Positions 43,740-55,411 of a stretch of 64,000 bases of DNA are shown in pieces. The stretch is from Siphonodentalium dalli (taxonomy: Eukaryota > Mollusca > Scaphopoda > Gadilida > Siphonodentaliidae). The notes beneath the pieces were generated by a model that saw nothing but the letters and a program-made list of their open reading frames with translations, ran no database searches and was not told the DNA's origin. The stretch is taken from the NCBI GenBank assembly GCA_032622095.1, contig CP136061.1, forward strand, positions 120,664,754-120,728,753, given 5' to 3'. Both the position numbers and the translations under genes were made by a program. The first letter of the stretch is position 1; every line of letters starts with the position of its first letter.

Positions 43740-44420
43740 CCAACTGCACCCCCCCCCCCCCCCCTTGAATCCGACCACACCATTTTTGTATAATTCTTCT
43801 ATATACCTGGTATGAGAAAATTGAGTTGTCTGAACCTGAAATTGCATAAATCCTAACATCTAGTGTTCCAACTCCAGACAAATGCACACGGCTACGGACC
43901 ATAGTTGTTCTGCCTGGTGTGAGAAAATTTTGAAAACTAAACAAGAAAATAGCAAAATCCTAGCATCTACAATGTCCTCAAGCTTGCCTATAGTGTTGGA
44001 AATTTCAAACTTCATACTCACCTTTAGGTTGGAAAATTCTCCAACTGATGACCATTTCAGTCCTTAATTTTTTATGAAATGTAGTAACATATTGTTTTCT
44101 TAATTAATTAGCAGTGTTTTATAGGCCATGAGGGAGGGACATGGTTCGGCCCGGTGTGTGAAAATTTTGAAATCTGAACAAGAAAATCGCAAAATCCTAG
44201 TATATAGACTAGCCTCAAGCCTTCCTAGAGTTGGAAATTTCAAACCTGACACCCCACTTAGGTTGGAAAATTTCCAACTGATGACAATTCCAATTCCAAT
44301 GTTGACCGAATACAGGAAAATATTGTTTTCTTAAATTAACTAGCAGTTTTTGACTGGCCACGGGGGAGGGATAAGGACACAAGCTTTTCAAGTGTTGGAA
44401 ATGTCCAACCTGACACCCAT
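43740..44420. repeat. ~237 bp tandem repeat rich in TTGGAAATTT
   Basis: GCCTGGTGTGAGAAAATTTT at 43913 recurs as GCCCGGTGTGTGAAAATTTT near 44149, and the following 200 bp align. Similar TTGGAAA/TTTCCAAC words occur at 44790-44950, 45530-45680 and 52555-52640. A poly-C run is at 43747-43764. Confidence 0.6.
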
Positions 44421-44939
44421 ACGGCTATTTCTCAATATATCATGAAATAAAACATATATGATATATACATGTAAACATAATACATATACTGATACAAAAT
44501 GGTTAACAAAGAGGGCCGGACAACAAGCTAACGTTAGCTTTTTTAACACCCACCATATGCGTATTGTTATTAAATTTACAGACAACCCAAGACAATGACT
44601 CAATTTTAGTTGCGCTTTGATGATGTACAATAGTGAAAACAATACGATTGTGGTTAAACGCAGTCAACACAAAACGTCAACGTAAGGACGCAGTTGATTG
44701 TTTATTATGCCCTGACATATATAGGAGGTTCGGGACCAGAGACGTGGCGACATGGGGGGGGGGGGGGTGTCTCACAACCAACTTTGGTCAACATTTGGAA
44801 ATTTCATACCTGACACATTAGTTGAAAAATTCTCAAGAACAATAGGTTGAAAATGTTCTTGTAGTTTGATTTTCAAACAATTTATTGGGGGAATTTATTG
44901 TTTTTGTCAAAATGGCGATCAGTTGGAGGTTTTCCAACC

Positions 44940-44941
<2 letters not shown>

Positions 44942-44970
<29 letters not shown>
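44942..44970. repeat. Poly-G run (~29)
   Basis: The longest homopolymer of the window. Shorter G runs are at 44756-44767, 48032-48043 and 56772-56785. Confidence 0.9.
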
Positions 44971-44989
44971 AGTCTTCTGTATACGATAA

Positions 44990-45172
44990 TGGTAAATCCC
45001 GGGTATAAATTAACGGCAAAATAACATCTGAGATATATTATTGTGCAAATATAATGTTACACGTACAATACACGAGCTTTCGATCCTTCTAGGGATCTTT
45101 ATCAATAATATATCTCATGAGTCTAAAAAGGTGTCATTTTGCCGTTAATTTGTACCCGGAATTTACAATTAT
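44990..45172. mobile_element. Palindrome with hammerhead-like core (Penelope-like?)
   Basis: The left arm GTATAAATTAACGGCAAAAT and ATCTGAGATATATTA return inverted at 45108-45172. Between them, on the minus strand, is TTGATAAAGATCCCTAGAAG followed by GATCGAAAGC. This resembles a hammerhead ribozyme core (CUGAUGA, stem II, GAAA), but two core bases differ. Such motifs are known in Penelope-like retroelements. Element identity is inference. Confidence 0.4.
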
Positions 45173-45402
45173 GTTTTATTTCGGATACACTAACGAGGTG
45201 GCATTTATTAAGCCTTTCGTGACGGGAGCTGCGCTTGTGCAATTTCTAAAGATCCTGTGCCAGAATGCACTGGTTTACAATATCAACGTAAATAGTATTA
45301 TGCCAGTCATTGAATTGAATTGAATTGAGTCATGGGAGGGTTAATGCCACATAATCGATGCCTGCTCTGATTCACCGGCTGAAATGCTCTTTTCTCTTAC
45401 AG
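45173..45402. other. Possible retroelement 3' end
   Basis: It ends in an ATTGA repeat (45309-45327), the kind of short tandem tail left by LINEs and SINEs; compare ATTGAATTGAATTG at 63171. No coding domain was recognised. Confidence 0.35.
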
Positions 45403-45437
45403 TCTGCATAATTTGAAGGCCCACCAAGACCCAAAAG
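45403..45437 (+). CDS. Weak candidate micro-exon (35 nt)
   Basis: TTTTCTCTTACAG acceptor and GTAAGTCG donor bracket 35 nt whose only open frame reads LHNLKAHQDPK. The donor side resembles the exon at 41151 (GTAAGTCGATT). Unlike the other candidates it is not a multiple of three. Confidence 0.2.
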
Positions 45438-46375
45438 GTAAGTCGAGACTAAATATGTTGCTCAGTGAATAGTCATTAGGAAATTGAGGGACACGAGAGA
45501 GTGTATATGTGTTGTGGAGTGTGAACTGAGAATTTCCAACTGAACATCCATCTCCTTGAACCAGATCCAAACCCCCATTTCCGGATAATTCAATTTACAT
45601 CAGTTTATGTTGGAATGATTCAACTGATACTAGATTTGTCTAACTGTTCGGTATTGTTAACCTATCAACCCACTATAGTTGTGGTTTTCCAACTGATGAC
45701 CATTTAAAAAATGTGAACGAACGTAAGGAAATTATCGACTTTCGGTGTTAAATTAAATTCCGACACTAAATACTGGTGGAAAATCAAATTGTCAGAACAA
45801 TTTTAACTTACGTTTTTATTCTTAAAGTTCCCATTAATGTTAATTTCCCATTAATGTAAATTCCAACTGTTGGGATTGTGTGGGTGATACACCCAACAAC
45901 AACCCCTGTGTCGCCACGTTCCAAATTCTCCTGTCAATTCAGCTTATAGTACAGCAGCTTTTATTGAATAAATCAGCTTCAAGTACTACATGCATGGACA
46001 TGATATTGCGCCCGGAGGTCACAAGTGAATGAATTAATATTTCGGTATAATGAAATAATATTTCGGTATAACGAAATAATATTTCGTTACTTATATACAT
46101 CACATTTGTTAGATCATGCCATGAACCACTACTCAGGCTAACGCCCGAAAAGAGATCGTATCCAGTAACAGTACAAAGCATTGGGACTTTTTGAAGTTTT
46201 GACAGGGGCCATTATAAAGTCGAAAAAATAACGTGGGGAATATATTTCTTAGTTATTATGTGTTCCTTAATAATGTACTTCACTGTATGTGAAGATCCCA
46301 ACTCGATAGTTCACGATTTAAGTGACGTTGTGAGCGATTTTGCTTTGCGCCGCTTACAATTTTGGAATTTATCCA
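45438..46375. other. No gene recognised
   Basis: Contains a triplicated AATATTTCGGTATAAYGAAAT (46037-46088) and scattered TTGGAAA words. Otherwise unannotated. Confidence 0.4.
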
Positions 46376-46882
46376 GGGCCATGTACTATAGATTTCCAAT
46401 AGCCGTGTTTGAACACGTGGACAACGTTCCTCGGTAATTTCCTAGTCTTGTAAAGCGAGACTTGTGTTCTATAGTACTCGAGCAATTGTATTCTTGTAAA
46501 TTCCTTGCATTGTATATTGGAATTTAACAATAGGCGATTACCCCTTTTCACACCATACATCGTTATGAACTGACTTATATAATATTCTCGGAGAGCCATT
46601 ATGTAACTGGGATTCATTTCAGCAGCAAGCTGCTCGGTTTTTGGGGTGAATGGAGTGTCCCAACGCTGCATATTTTTGTTATTCTATAGTACTCGAATTG
46701 TCTATCTTGGGGAAAACAAGAACTCGCTTGACGGGCTGATAAATTACCAACTTAGTGAGTTCCATAGTACAGAAATAACACAAATCGGGTAGAACACGGT
46801 GTTAAAATTACAAGTACTAGTATACGAGGTTGAGTTAGTGGTTGTCACCGCAATGAAACGCGTGCGAATGTCGATATGTCAA
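46376..46882 (-). repeat. ~500 bp repeat with an ORF, copy 1
   Basis: Matches 51720-52213 at more than 90%. The minus-strand frame 46671-46369 (100 codons) includes EMNPSYIMALREYYISQF and VVHVFKHGYWKSIVHG. The frame is shared by copy 2, though several differences change residues. The edge TGTACTATAGATTTCC also occurs inverted next to copy 3 at 59740. No protein family was recognised; it may be a fragment of an unknown transposon ORF. Confidence 0.5.
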
Positions 46883-48250
46883 TTCGAATTTACTCAAAAT
46901 CTGACATTGTAACAGTATTGCTTACGTAACACACTTTCAATAACGGAGTTTTCGTTATTGAAAAGTTATTAGTATTAAATACAAAGAACAACTAATTTAT
47001 ATTTGTCCAACTTCTTCTTAATGATGATGGTTTAACAAACATTTATGAGATTATGATATTTCACATTTACCCACAGCGAAGGATTTATGTCCCTTTAATA
47101 TTTGCGGGGTTATGAATGTCAGAATGTGCAATAAAAGTATTTACAAAATGTCTTATCATCCAGGTTGAGGGTACAAACAAACAAACAAAAATGTGAACAA
47201 TATACAAAGATAGTTTCGGACATCACAGAATTGACCAGTGAATAATGTTTGAATTTGGTATGGGGTTTAATATGATAAAGTCCCGGTCAAAAACAAAATT
47301 GAGTTGTCACCATTTTCGACTTAGAATTTGCAGATTATTTTGGTGTCTGGTTGATAACTGGTAATCTTCGCTGTTTGAAGGGAAAACGTTACAATACAAA
47401 TGCAAAATTGAGTTTTTATAATGTATAGTAATAGTTTTTCCAGAAAGTCACACCAATGCGTGAGTATTATTCACATAGTTCATTCAACAGTTCTGAAGAA
47501 AACAATTAGTAAATTAACATTTTCAAACTACTCTAATATGATCTCAAGATATTATATACATTTGAATTGCATATATGTTAGACAATATTAAATATATAAA
47601 ATTTATATACGAAATATTCATTAACGAGAAGTTACCCCTTAGGAAATGTTCAGATAATAAGTTCAACAAACGTCAATTAAATCTCTTCCCTGAACTACAT
47701 GACCTGTTCACGTGTAGGTTCAATGTGTATAAAATAATAAGTTTGCGTCAGATACCAGTCCACAGGAGCTTGTCACCAGGAAAAGATTTATTATATTATT
47801 TATTAGTCTGTGAATGTAGCAATAGCAGGGTCCCGAGAGGCCCATTCAAGTTTAGTATGTGGGTAAAATGTTTTTGATAACGTGTTTGATCATGTCATGA
47901 AACTCTACTCTGGCTACGACCGTAGAGATCGCATTCCACTTTCTGATGTTCGGACTGGGAACACTGAACAAACAACGCTGGAATTATATCCCTTTGTTAA
48001 TACTTGTTCCTCAGTAAACTATGTCACAGTTGGGGGGGGGGGGGGCGTTGGACCAGTTCGAGTTTGTATCATTTTTGTGACCTGTGTGATTTGATATCGC
48101 AATAAAAATTGAACTTGAGAGAAAAATCCAAGATTGTATGCGATGCTTAAATAAAATCTGATGAACACAGTAATAGAAATCGTGCAATCTCGAACTGCGA
48201 CCTTCGCCTACTGTGAACTACAGCATTCAGGAACAGGTATACTATACGCG
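46883..48250. other. No gene recognised
   Basis: A/T-rich DNA with a 100-codon open frame at 47575-47877 that resembles nothing known to me, and a poly-G run at 48032-48043. No repeat structure was found. Confidence 0.4.
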
Positions 48251-48362
48251 CGTTCATACGCTGGCAAGTTTGCACTGCATACTGCAAAAATGCCATGCCG
48301 ATGGTCGTTCAATTAATTGGCACTTTTGCAGTTTGTAGTGCAAACTTGCCAGCGTATGAACG
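48251..48362. mobile_element. 112 bp foldback hairpin (MITE-like)
   Basis: CGTTCATACGCTGGCAAGTT at the left and its exact inverse at the right; the stem of ~45 bp continues through TTGCACTGCA/TGTAGTGCAA with few mismatches around an ATTAATTGG loop. Confidence 0.8.
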
Positions 48363-48603
48363 TATCCTAACTAAGAAATATATTATTATCACCTGCACCG
48401 TTTGTTTTTCAATATTATAAGCTTCTCCATCAGAACTGGTTGCGTAGCCATAGTAGAGATTCATGACACGATCTAGCCCTCTGCATGTGACTAATTGTCT
48501 GAAGAATTGCTTGAAATGTTAGCTAGTGTTTGAACGTAGCATCAGACGCAATAACGCGTATGCTTAATTAAACATTTAATTTACATATAATTTCATTGAA
48601 CAG

Positions 48604-48716
48604 TTAAACAACTCCTGAAGGTACATGGCATTTCACCACTTCCACCTCCAACCACAGAGATACCAACTGCTGAAGCATACAACTTAATGGAACCTATCAT
48701 TGACATGGCATTGTGA
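48604..48716 (+). CDS. Weak candidate terminal exon
   Basis: After TCATTGAACAG the frame reads KQLLKVHGISPLPPPTTEIP then TAEAYNLMEPIIDMAL plus stop (phase 1). Composition is protein-like. There is no clear polypyrimidine tract and no family resemblance, so it may be chance or a piece of an unrecognised transposon protein. Confidence 0.25.
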
Positions 48717-49884
48717 CGCAAACGATCTGGAACGGCTGCATCCCTTTTCTGACCTTTTGACTAAGAACACAATTTGTCGACATTTCGGTATACATCGTGA
48801 ATTGCCTGCGCGACTACGTCCATCATACCAGGATCAAACAGCGGACCTGAAAATGCTAAGATAATGAAGTTATTGTCGACAGTGTAACTTCTCAGTGATC
48901 ACCAAGAAATCGGATGCTATTTAGGACGCGATTCGTAGTAATTTCTCTAATTTCGCTTTAACTACATGTGTTTTCCAACATAATGTCAATAGCAGTGCTA
49001 GCTACGGAAGGCAATTTAATCCAACAACAGTCGGTACATATTTACTTACTCCATATTCTATTGAACATCCCCGTACATGTACACAGAATATCAATAACAC
49101 ACAAGTAAACAGGTAAAGACATTGTTTTATGTGGATCGGAGCACAAGTTGTATTTCAACTTTCAACTCTATATACCTATTATTTCAACGCTCCGTTCTAC
49201 ATTTCCATCGACAATTATAACTTGGTCTTGTCGTTGAAATGTGGTGCTTCAATAGAAGTGAAGTTTATCGATGACATCAAGTAATATGATCATTTTTACT
49301 TTCTTATGAAACAATTCCTTCGGAAATTTAAACTAAAATTTGTACTCGGAAACGTATAATGGGAATAGCATACCCCGATACATGTATGGTCGTATATAGC
49401 ACCGTCTTGCCTTGGAACGTTTTTCGCCTGCTATTGTCAACTTCCGTGCATTGCTCAACTGTGCATATCTTTATACTTCTTTAATAAACTTTCCTGCATT
49501 ACATTTGTTTTCTTATACTGCTCTTCGCTTGGCTATATATTGGTGATTTGATGCATATGGTCAGCTACATGTATATATTCACATGTATATTATATACGCA
49601 GGCGGTCTAATCCAATGGTAGAACCTTCTTATATGTAATAATAATTTCTGTAAAATATTTGGACTGAAATATCTACCAGATAATTAGAAATATACAATGA
49701 TAAGGTTGGAAATTTTAAACAATTTGAAATTTTGGGTATCATTTAGAAAATTGCATTTATCCAAAGGTGATGCAAAATTTCTCGGACATGAATATTTCAG
49801 TTTGTTACCCAATTGTAGAGTTTTACTTCGTAAATCATTGGGATTTAGAATTAACTGGTTAACCCCAAATTCGCATTCTTAACG
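48717..49884. other. No gene recognised
   Basis: At 49600-49625 CGGTCTAATCCAATGGTAGA resembles a tRNA A box, but no B box follows. Nothing else was identified. Confidence 0.35.
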
Positions 49885-50045
49885 CCACAACGAACTGTTG
49901 CCGCCCTGAATTAACTGTTGCCCGGTTTGCAATCACGGTCAGCTTTCGTGACGTCACGAGTGAACTGTTGCCCGACCCGAGCGAACTGTTGACTGACTCC
50001 GAGCGAACTGTTGACTGGCCCGAACGAACTGTTACATGGTTTGCA
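49885..50045. repeat. GCGAACTGTTG minisatellite
   Basis: Seven diverged ~20-25 bp units of GAGCGAACTGTTGACTGACT type. A single further copy (CGAACTGTTGCCC) lies at 50280. Confidence 0.65.
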
Positions 50046-50885
50046 GTTTCCGTGACGTTTCGGCTATTTCCGGAAATACTACATGTGCTTTTTGCATTCA
50101 GATACATGGCGGTATATTCCAGTTAGTTCTCATAATTCGAAATAACACTATTAAAGAGTGAGATTAATTAGCAATGACCTAATTATATACAAGTAAATGT
50201 ATTGGGTAACAAAGCAATTATTTCATGTGTCTTTTGGGAACAGGCAAAATTGTTGTCCCGAGGTATCAGGAATGACTATCGAACTGTTGCCCAAGGCTTC
50301 AACGTTCAAGGGGGTACAGTTGAATTTTCCAAGGTGGACATCCGCGGAGACCCTCTGACCGCACCCCTGGATGGCTAGCAACAGAGGTATATCAACCATT
50401 GTACCACAGAGTATCCCTCGCAAAGGTGGCTTTCCACTGAAGCTTATTCTTTTTCTAATATGGTTTAATTGGAAAAACGTCTGAATATATTTGGCCTGCA
50501 TGTGATCACTGAACAAAACATGTACATGTAGCATGTAGATACCTCATTATTAATATACAAATATCATTCACATCCCATCAAGATGGGAAATACAGCTGAG
50601 ATGGGCGTATTTTACACTCTAAGGTCCACAACTTACGGAAAATGAATGGATAAAATGAGTTACACGTAGATGTTGTTCACTTCATGCGGCGTCGTGAACA
50701 TACCAAAGATAATTCAAAGATAATGACCACCGATTACTGCTATACAGAGATCCAAAGTTGGCATATATGAATTTTCGCTTTTCTCCCATAGTCCCATAAT
50801 CGAGGAAATAATGATTGGACGAAACCCGCTGCAATTAATTGAACAACTTTTCCGTGTCACATATATATACTCCCTGGGGGCTTGA
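50046..50885. other. No gene recognised
   Basis: A segment at 50700-50850 is distantly related to the ~180 bp repeat at 43250-43690 (GATTGGACGAAACCCGC). Otherwise unannotated. Confidence 0.4.
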
Positions 50886-51275
50886 ATGAATGCTTTATTC
50901 TCAGCCATTTTTACATGGGACATGAAGCAATTATGTACACTATGTACACATAGAACGAACATTGGCGGTTCACAGAAACATTACAAAACAAATATTATAT
51001 ATTCAATATTCAACTGTAACATCGTACAGCTACATGTAATTCAGTGGACTAAACAAAGATATGACATTAAATAACATACACACCTAACATAATCAATATA
51101 TGCAAACGAGTACAGCTAAAAATACAATAATGCCTTCAAAAGTGTGCCCTGATTATAGGAAGAAATGTTTCAAACCTAGTTTAATAAAAATTGCCAAATT
51201 GTTCAATATCTCAGGACTGGTCGAGCTAAGAATTTCGAATAAATCCATTATCATGAGAATGGAGATCTACTAACA
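50886..51275 (-). pseudogene. L2-like LINE, 3' end only
   Basis: The minus strand ends in GGCTGAGAATAAAGCATTCA (50886-50908), the family terminus. The last codons of the ORF are at 51153-51245, reading DLFEILSSTSPEILNNLAIF then IKLGLKHFFL plus stop, matching the C-terminus at 17217-17300 (LNKLSNFIKIGLKQFK). It is 5'-truncated at about 51275. Confidence 0.7.
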
Positions 51276-51498
51276 GGAGATGAGGGCATATTATGTTCAC
51301 CTTGATTGACATCGACCACATATTGAAAACCCCATGTGGTATATGAATTCATATGGGGTCGATAGACGCCATCTTGTTTTTCTTGGAACTCTGTCGCATC
51401 GGGGATATTTTCGGTGTATTTTGGCGCCAAGAAAAGGGATATCTGTCGGGAATCATGTTCTGCGAATTTAAAGACAAAGCACCATGTACCAAAACCTG

Positions 51499-52213
51499 CA
51501 TGTGATATATTTGAAAAATTCTAAAGGTTCATTAATTAACCATCAAACTCAATGTGTTGTTCTACTGCTGGTGATTAGCCATTGACTCAGTGCGTTGAAG
51601 TTAAACGCCCATGGCGCGTCACTGTGACGTTACACAAGTTAATGGCCATAAATTACACATTTAACTTACTATAGAATCTAATGAACTTCGTTTACAAGTA
51701 AATCAAATTCTCATCTGGGGCCTGTACTATAGATTTCCAATAGCCGTGTTTGAACACGTGAACAACGTTCCTCGGTAATTTCCTAGTCTTGTAAAGCGAG
51801 ACTTGTGTTCTATAGTACTCGAGCAATTGTATTCTTGTAAATTCCTTGCATTGTATATTGGAATTTAACAATAGGCGATTACCCTTTTTCACACCATACA
51901 TCGTTGTGAACTGACTTATATAATATTCTCGGAGAGCCATTCTGTAACTGGGATTCATTTCAGCAGCAAGCAGGTTTTTGGGGTGAATGGATTGTCCCAA
52001 CGCTGCATCTTTTGTTATTCTATAGTACTCGAATTGTCTATCTTGGGGAAAAACAAGAACTCGCTTGACGGGCTGATAAATCACCAACTGCGGGAGTTCC
52101 ATAGTACAGAAATAACACAAATCGGGTAGAACACGGTGTTAACATTACAAGTATACGAGGCTGAATTAGTGGTTGTCACCGCAATGGAACGCGTGCGAAT
52201 GTCGATATGTCGG
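51499..52213 (-). repeat. ~500 bp ORF repeat, copy 2, with flank
   Basis: 51720-52213 is the second copy of 46376-46882. The minus-strand frame 52120-51692 is open for 142 codons (MELPQLVIYQPVKRVLVFPQ, DRQFEYYRITKDAALGQ and onward), longer than in copy 1. Its flank 51499-51722 matches 59801-60020 in direct orientation, although the ORF part there is inverted. Function unknown. Confidence 0.5.
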
Positions 52214-53164
52214 ATTATCGCTGGGTGTATTCCACACTCATGCATTAACCCTTTGTCGACGTGCGAAGTTTCACGGGGTCAATAAAATCGTAGTCATATT
52301 GGGATGATGGGTTCAAATAACGCATGGGCGTAGATAGATATATTTTTGAGATGGGGTTCATAAACAGAGACACATTGGCTTTGATAAATAAGGGTTTCCA
52401 CATAAATTATGTTGTGACGGGGGCGATTCTCACCAAAATACTCAACAATTGGGAATTTCATGCAGGGACGTGTCAATGGGTGTTGGCGCATCACAATAAT
52501 CTTCGTCCCAAAGTTCGTGATGATTGAATTATGGAGTTAAATGGCAATTAGTTGAGAAGTTTCCATCGGTTGGAGATTTCTAACAGTTGGAAATCTTGAG
52601 TAACCATTGCAGAATTTCAACCGAATGGGGTGCAAATATAGTTTTCCGGACTCGGAAATAATATCTGGTTCAGGGATGGAGGTGCACTCGGGCAGCGGAG
52701 ACCTTATACGTGAATGTTACTGCGATTCCATGGTAGAAAATGGCACTGAATTTGAAAATTAAGACTGGAGAATAGGTTGTACTCATTACAATGGCTAAAT
52801 TTTCCAGCTAATATAACTGCAAATTATAATTTATACCACTAGTATGATGCTTTCCTATATTCAGTGTAATTTTGGTTGTTAAATCTAAGTTTCTCCTTAA
52901 ACAAAAAGTTACACCGACCCTTTGGAAAATATACTTGAAATATATATTTGCACCCTTTTAACTTGGAAATATTGTTATCAGTCTGTTATCTCCGGCAATT
53001 CAGTTTGTTTTCAATTACATTGTAAATGTATCGAAATCGTATGTATACGATATACAGTTAAATGTTTCCCTGCTCAATCGGACACCATATAATCACCACG
53101 TGTAGGTTTTTTTCTGTCGGTGGGGTTTACTTGTGATCACTCTATCCGTCGCTACCCTTATATA
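52214..53164. other. No gene recognised
   Basis: A/T-rich DNA with TTGGAAATT words at 52555-52640 related to the 43740-44420 repeat. It ends in a TATATATCT tract where a Helitron array begins. Confidence 0.4.
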
Positions 53165-53704
53165 TCTCATATATATTTTGAAGACCTCTGTCTGTATGTA
53201 TGTATGTTTGTTTGTTTGTTTGTTTGTCTGTCTGTCTGTCATTTATACAAATCTACGATTCGCGACCGATCGGGACGAAACTTGGTACGTGTGTGTAGTT
53301 TGACCGGGCGGTGAACGTTGTCGTATTGGCGAGCCCGTGCGGCGCCCGCTTCGCGCATGCGCAGACGAGATCTCGGAAACGGGTAGAGCTATCGACTTGA
53401 AATTTGCTATGTGAATGTAGCTTGCCCCGGATACGAATTTTATCGGGTCGCCGAGCCCGTGCGACGCCAGCTTCGCGCATGCGCAGACGAGATCTCGGAA
53501 ACGGGTGGAGCTATCGACTTGAAATTTGGTATGTGAATGTAACTTGCCCCGGATACAAATTTTATTGGGTCGCCGAGCCCGTGCGACGCCAGCTTCGCGC
53601 ATGCGCAGACGAGATCTCGGAAACGGGTAGAGCTATCGACTTGAAATTTGGTTTTTGAATAGCCCGGACAACGTAGCCCGGACAACGTCGGGCTCATCGG
53701 CTAG
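53165..53704 (+). mobile_element. Non-autonomous Helitron-like unit 5
   Basis: Begins TCTCATATATATTTTG after an A and ends with hairpin CCCGGACAACGTCGGG then CTCATCGGCTAG. Three ~122 bp subrepeats (GATCTCGGAAACGGG...GAGCCCGTGCG) fill the 3' half and are homologous to those of units 1-4. It abuts unit 6. Confidence 0.8.
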
Positions 53705-54437
53705 TCTATTATATATTTTGGAAGATCTGTCTGTGTGTCTGTGTGTGTGTTCGCGATGAACTCGAAAACGGCCGACCCGATTTCGATGAAACTTGGTATG
53801 TGGGGGTATTTTCGGCCGTGGGGTGGCATGGGCCTATTAATTTGTCCGTGCGACGTGACATTGACCTTGAAATCGGGTCATTTCAAGGTCAAACGCCAGA
53901 ATATCACGGGATTTCGATGAAACTTGGCATGTGGGGGTACGTTCGGCCGGGGAGTGACATAGGCCTATTAATTTGCCCGTGCGACGTGACATTGACCTTG
54001 AAATCGGGTCATTTCAAGGTCAAACGCCCGAATATCACGGGATTTCGATGAAACTTGGTATGTGGGGGTCCTTTCGTATGGGGAGTCTCATAAGCATATT
54101 CATTTGCCCGTGCGACGTGACATTGACCTTGAAATCGGGTAACTTCAAGGTCAAATCGCCAATTTTGATGGGATTTCGACGAAATTTGATACGTGTTACT
54201 TTTGTCCACTGATTGTTTTGGACGGGTCATATCGTGACCCCGACCTGACCTTGACCTTCAAAATGATCAATTCAAGGTCAAATTGGGTAAAACCGGATGG
54301 ATTTCGACGGGCACGTTTGTCGGGTACTTTTGTCCGCGTAGTGTTTTGGACTGGTCAAATCGTGACCCCACTTGACCTTGACATTCAAAATGGACAATTC
54401 AAGGTCAAAGCCCGGACGAAGTCGGGTCACCTTCTAG
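53705..54437 (+). mobile_element. Non-autonomous Helitron-like unit 6
   Basis: Begins TCTATTATATATTTTGGAAG and ends with hairpin CCCGGACGAAGTCGGG, TCACCTT, CTAG. Its core differs from units 1-5. It has about four ~130 bp subrepeats starting GATTTCGATGAAACTTGG (53779, 53910, 54041, 54170), each with CGTGCGACGTGACATTGACC and TTCAAGGTCAAA. Long frames on both strands come from this periodicity. Confidence 0.85.
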
Positions 54438-55180
54438 TCTATTATATATTTTGGAAGATCTGTGTGTATGTGTGTGTGCGTGTGTCTGTGTGTGTGATCG
54501 CGATGAACTCGAAAACGGTCGAGCCGATTTCGATGAAACTTGGTATGTGGGGGTATTTTCTGCCGGGAGGTGGCATGGGTCTATTAATTTGCATGTGCGA
54601 CGTGACATTGACCTTGAAATCGGGTAATTTCAAGGTCAAACGCCCGAATATCACGGGATTTCAATGAAACTTGGTATGTGTGGGTATCTTCGGTCGGGGA
54701 GTGGCATAAACCTATTAATTTGTCCGTGCGACGTGACCTTGACCTTGAAATCGGGTCATTTCAAGGTCAAACGCCCAAATATTACGGGATTTCAATGAAA
54801 CTTGGTATGCGGGGGTACATTCGTATGGGGAGTCTCATAAGCATATTCATTTGCCCGTGCGACGTGACCTTGACCTTGAAATCGGGTCAATTCAAGGTCA
54901 AATCGCCAATTTTGATGGGATTTCGACGAAATTTGATACATGGGGGTACTTTTGTCAACTGAGTGTTTTGGACGGGTCAAATCGTGACCCCGACCTGACC
55001 TTCAAAATAATAAATTCAAGGTCAAATCGGGTAAAACCGGATGGATTTCGACCGGCACGTTTGTCGGGTACTTTTGTCCGGGCAGTGTTTTGGACTGGTC
55101 AAATCGTGACCACACTTGACCTTGACCTTCAAAATGGACAATTCAAGGTCAAAGCCCGGACGAAGTCGGGTCACCTTCTA

Positions 55181-55181
<1 letters not shown>
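54438..55181 (+). mobile_element. Non-autonomous Helitron-like unit 7
   Basis: Tandem copy of unit 6 with the same ends, joined CTAG|TCTATT at 54437/54438. It is about 93% identical to unit 6 by eye, so units 6 and 7 are not a brand-new duplication. Confidence 0.85.

Positions 55182-55232
<51 letters not shown>
55182..55232. repeat. (TA)n microsatellite
   Basis: About 25 TA units directly after the 3' CTAG of unit 7. The Helitron array at 196-3518 and the empty site at 16066 also lie in TA tracts. Confidence 0.9.
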
Positions 55233-55235
<3 letters not shown>

Positions 55236-55411
55236 CTTCTATGCTGTAGGTCAATGAAACGTACGTGTTTGCATTAACATTAACTTTATACAGAAATTTT
55301 GGTGTCAAATCGGACAGGGCATCTTTAACATGTGCGTATTTGCTAAATGTTCGACATGTTTCGAAACCTTCCTATTGTAGGTGTACTTTTACATCTAATG
55401 GAAGATGACCC

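Noticed and set aside
49600-49630. tRNA-like A box (AATCCAATGGTAGAAC)
   Set aside because: No B box or clover-leaf follows within 100 bp, so neither a tRNA nor a SINE head can be supported.
53733-54962. Plus-strand frames with repeated GMWGYFRPG and CDVTLTLKSG segments, looking like a repeat protein
   Set aside because: They follow the ~130 bp DNA subrepeat inside non-autonomous Helitron units, several frames on both strands are open, and there is no start or splice context.
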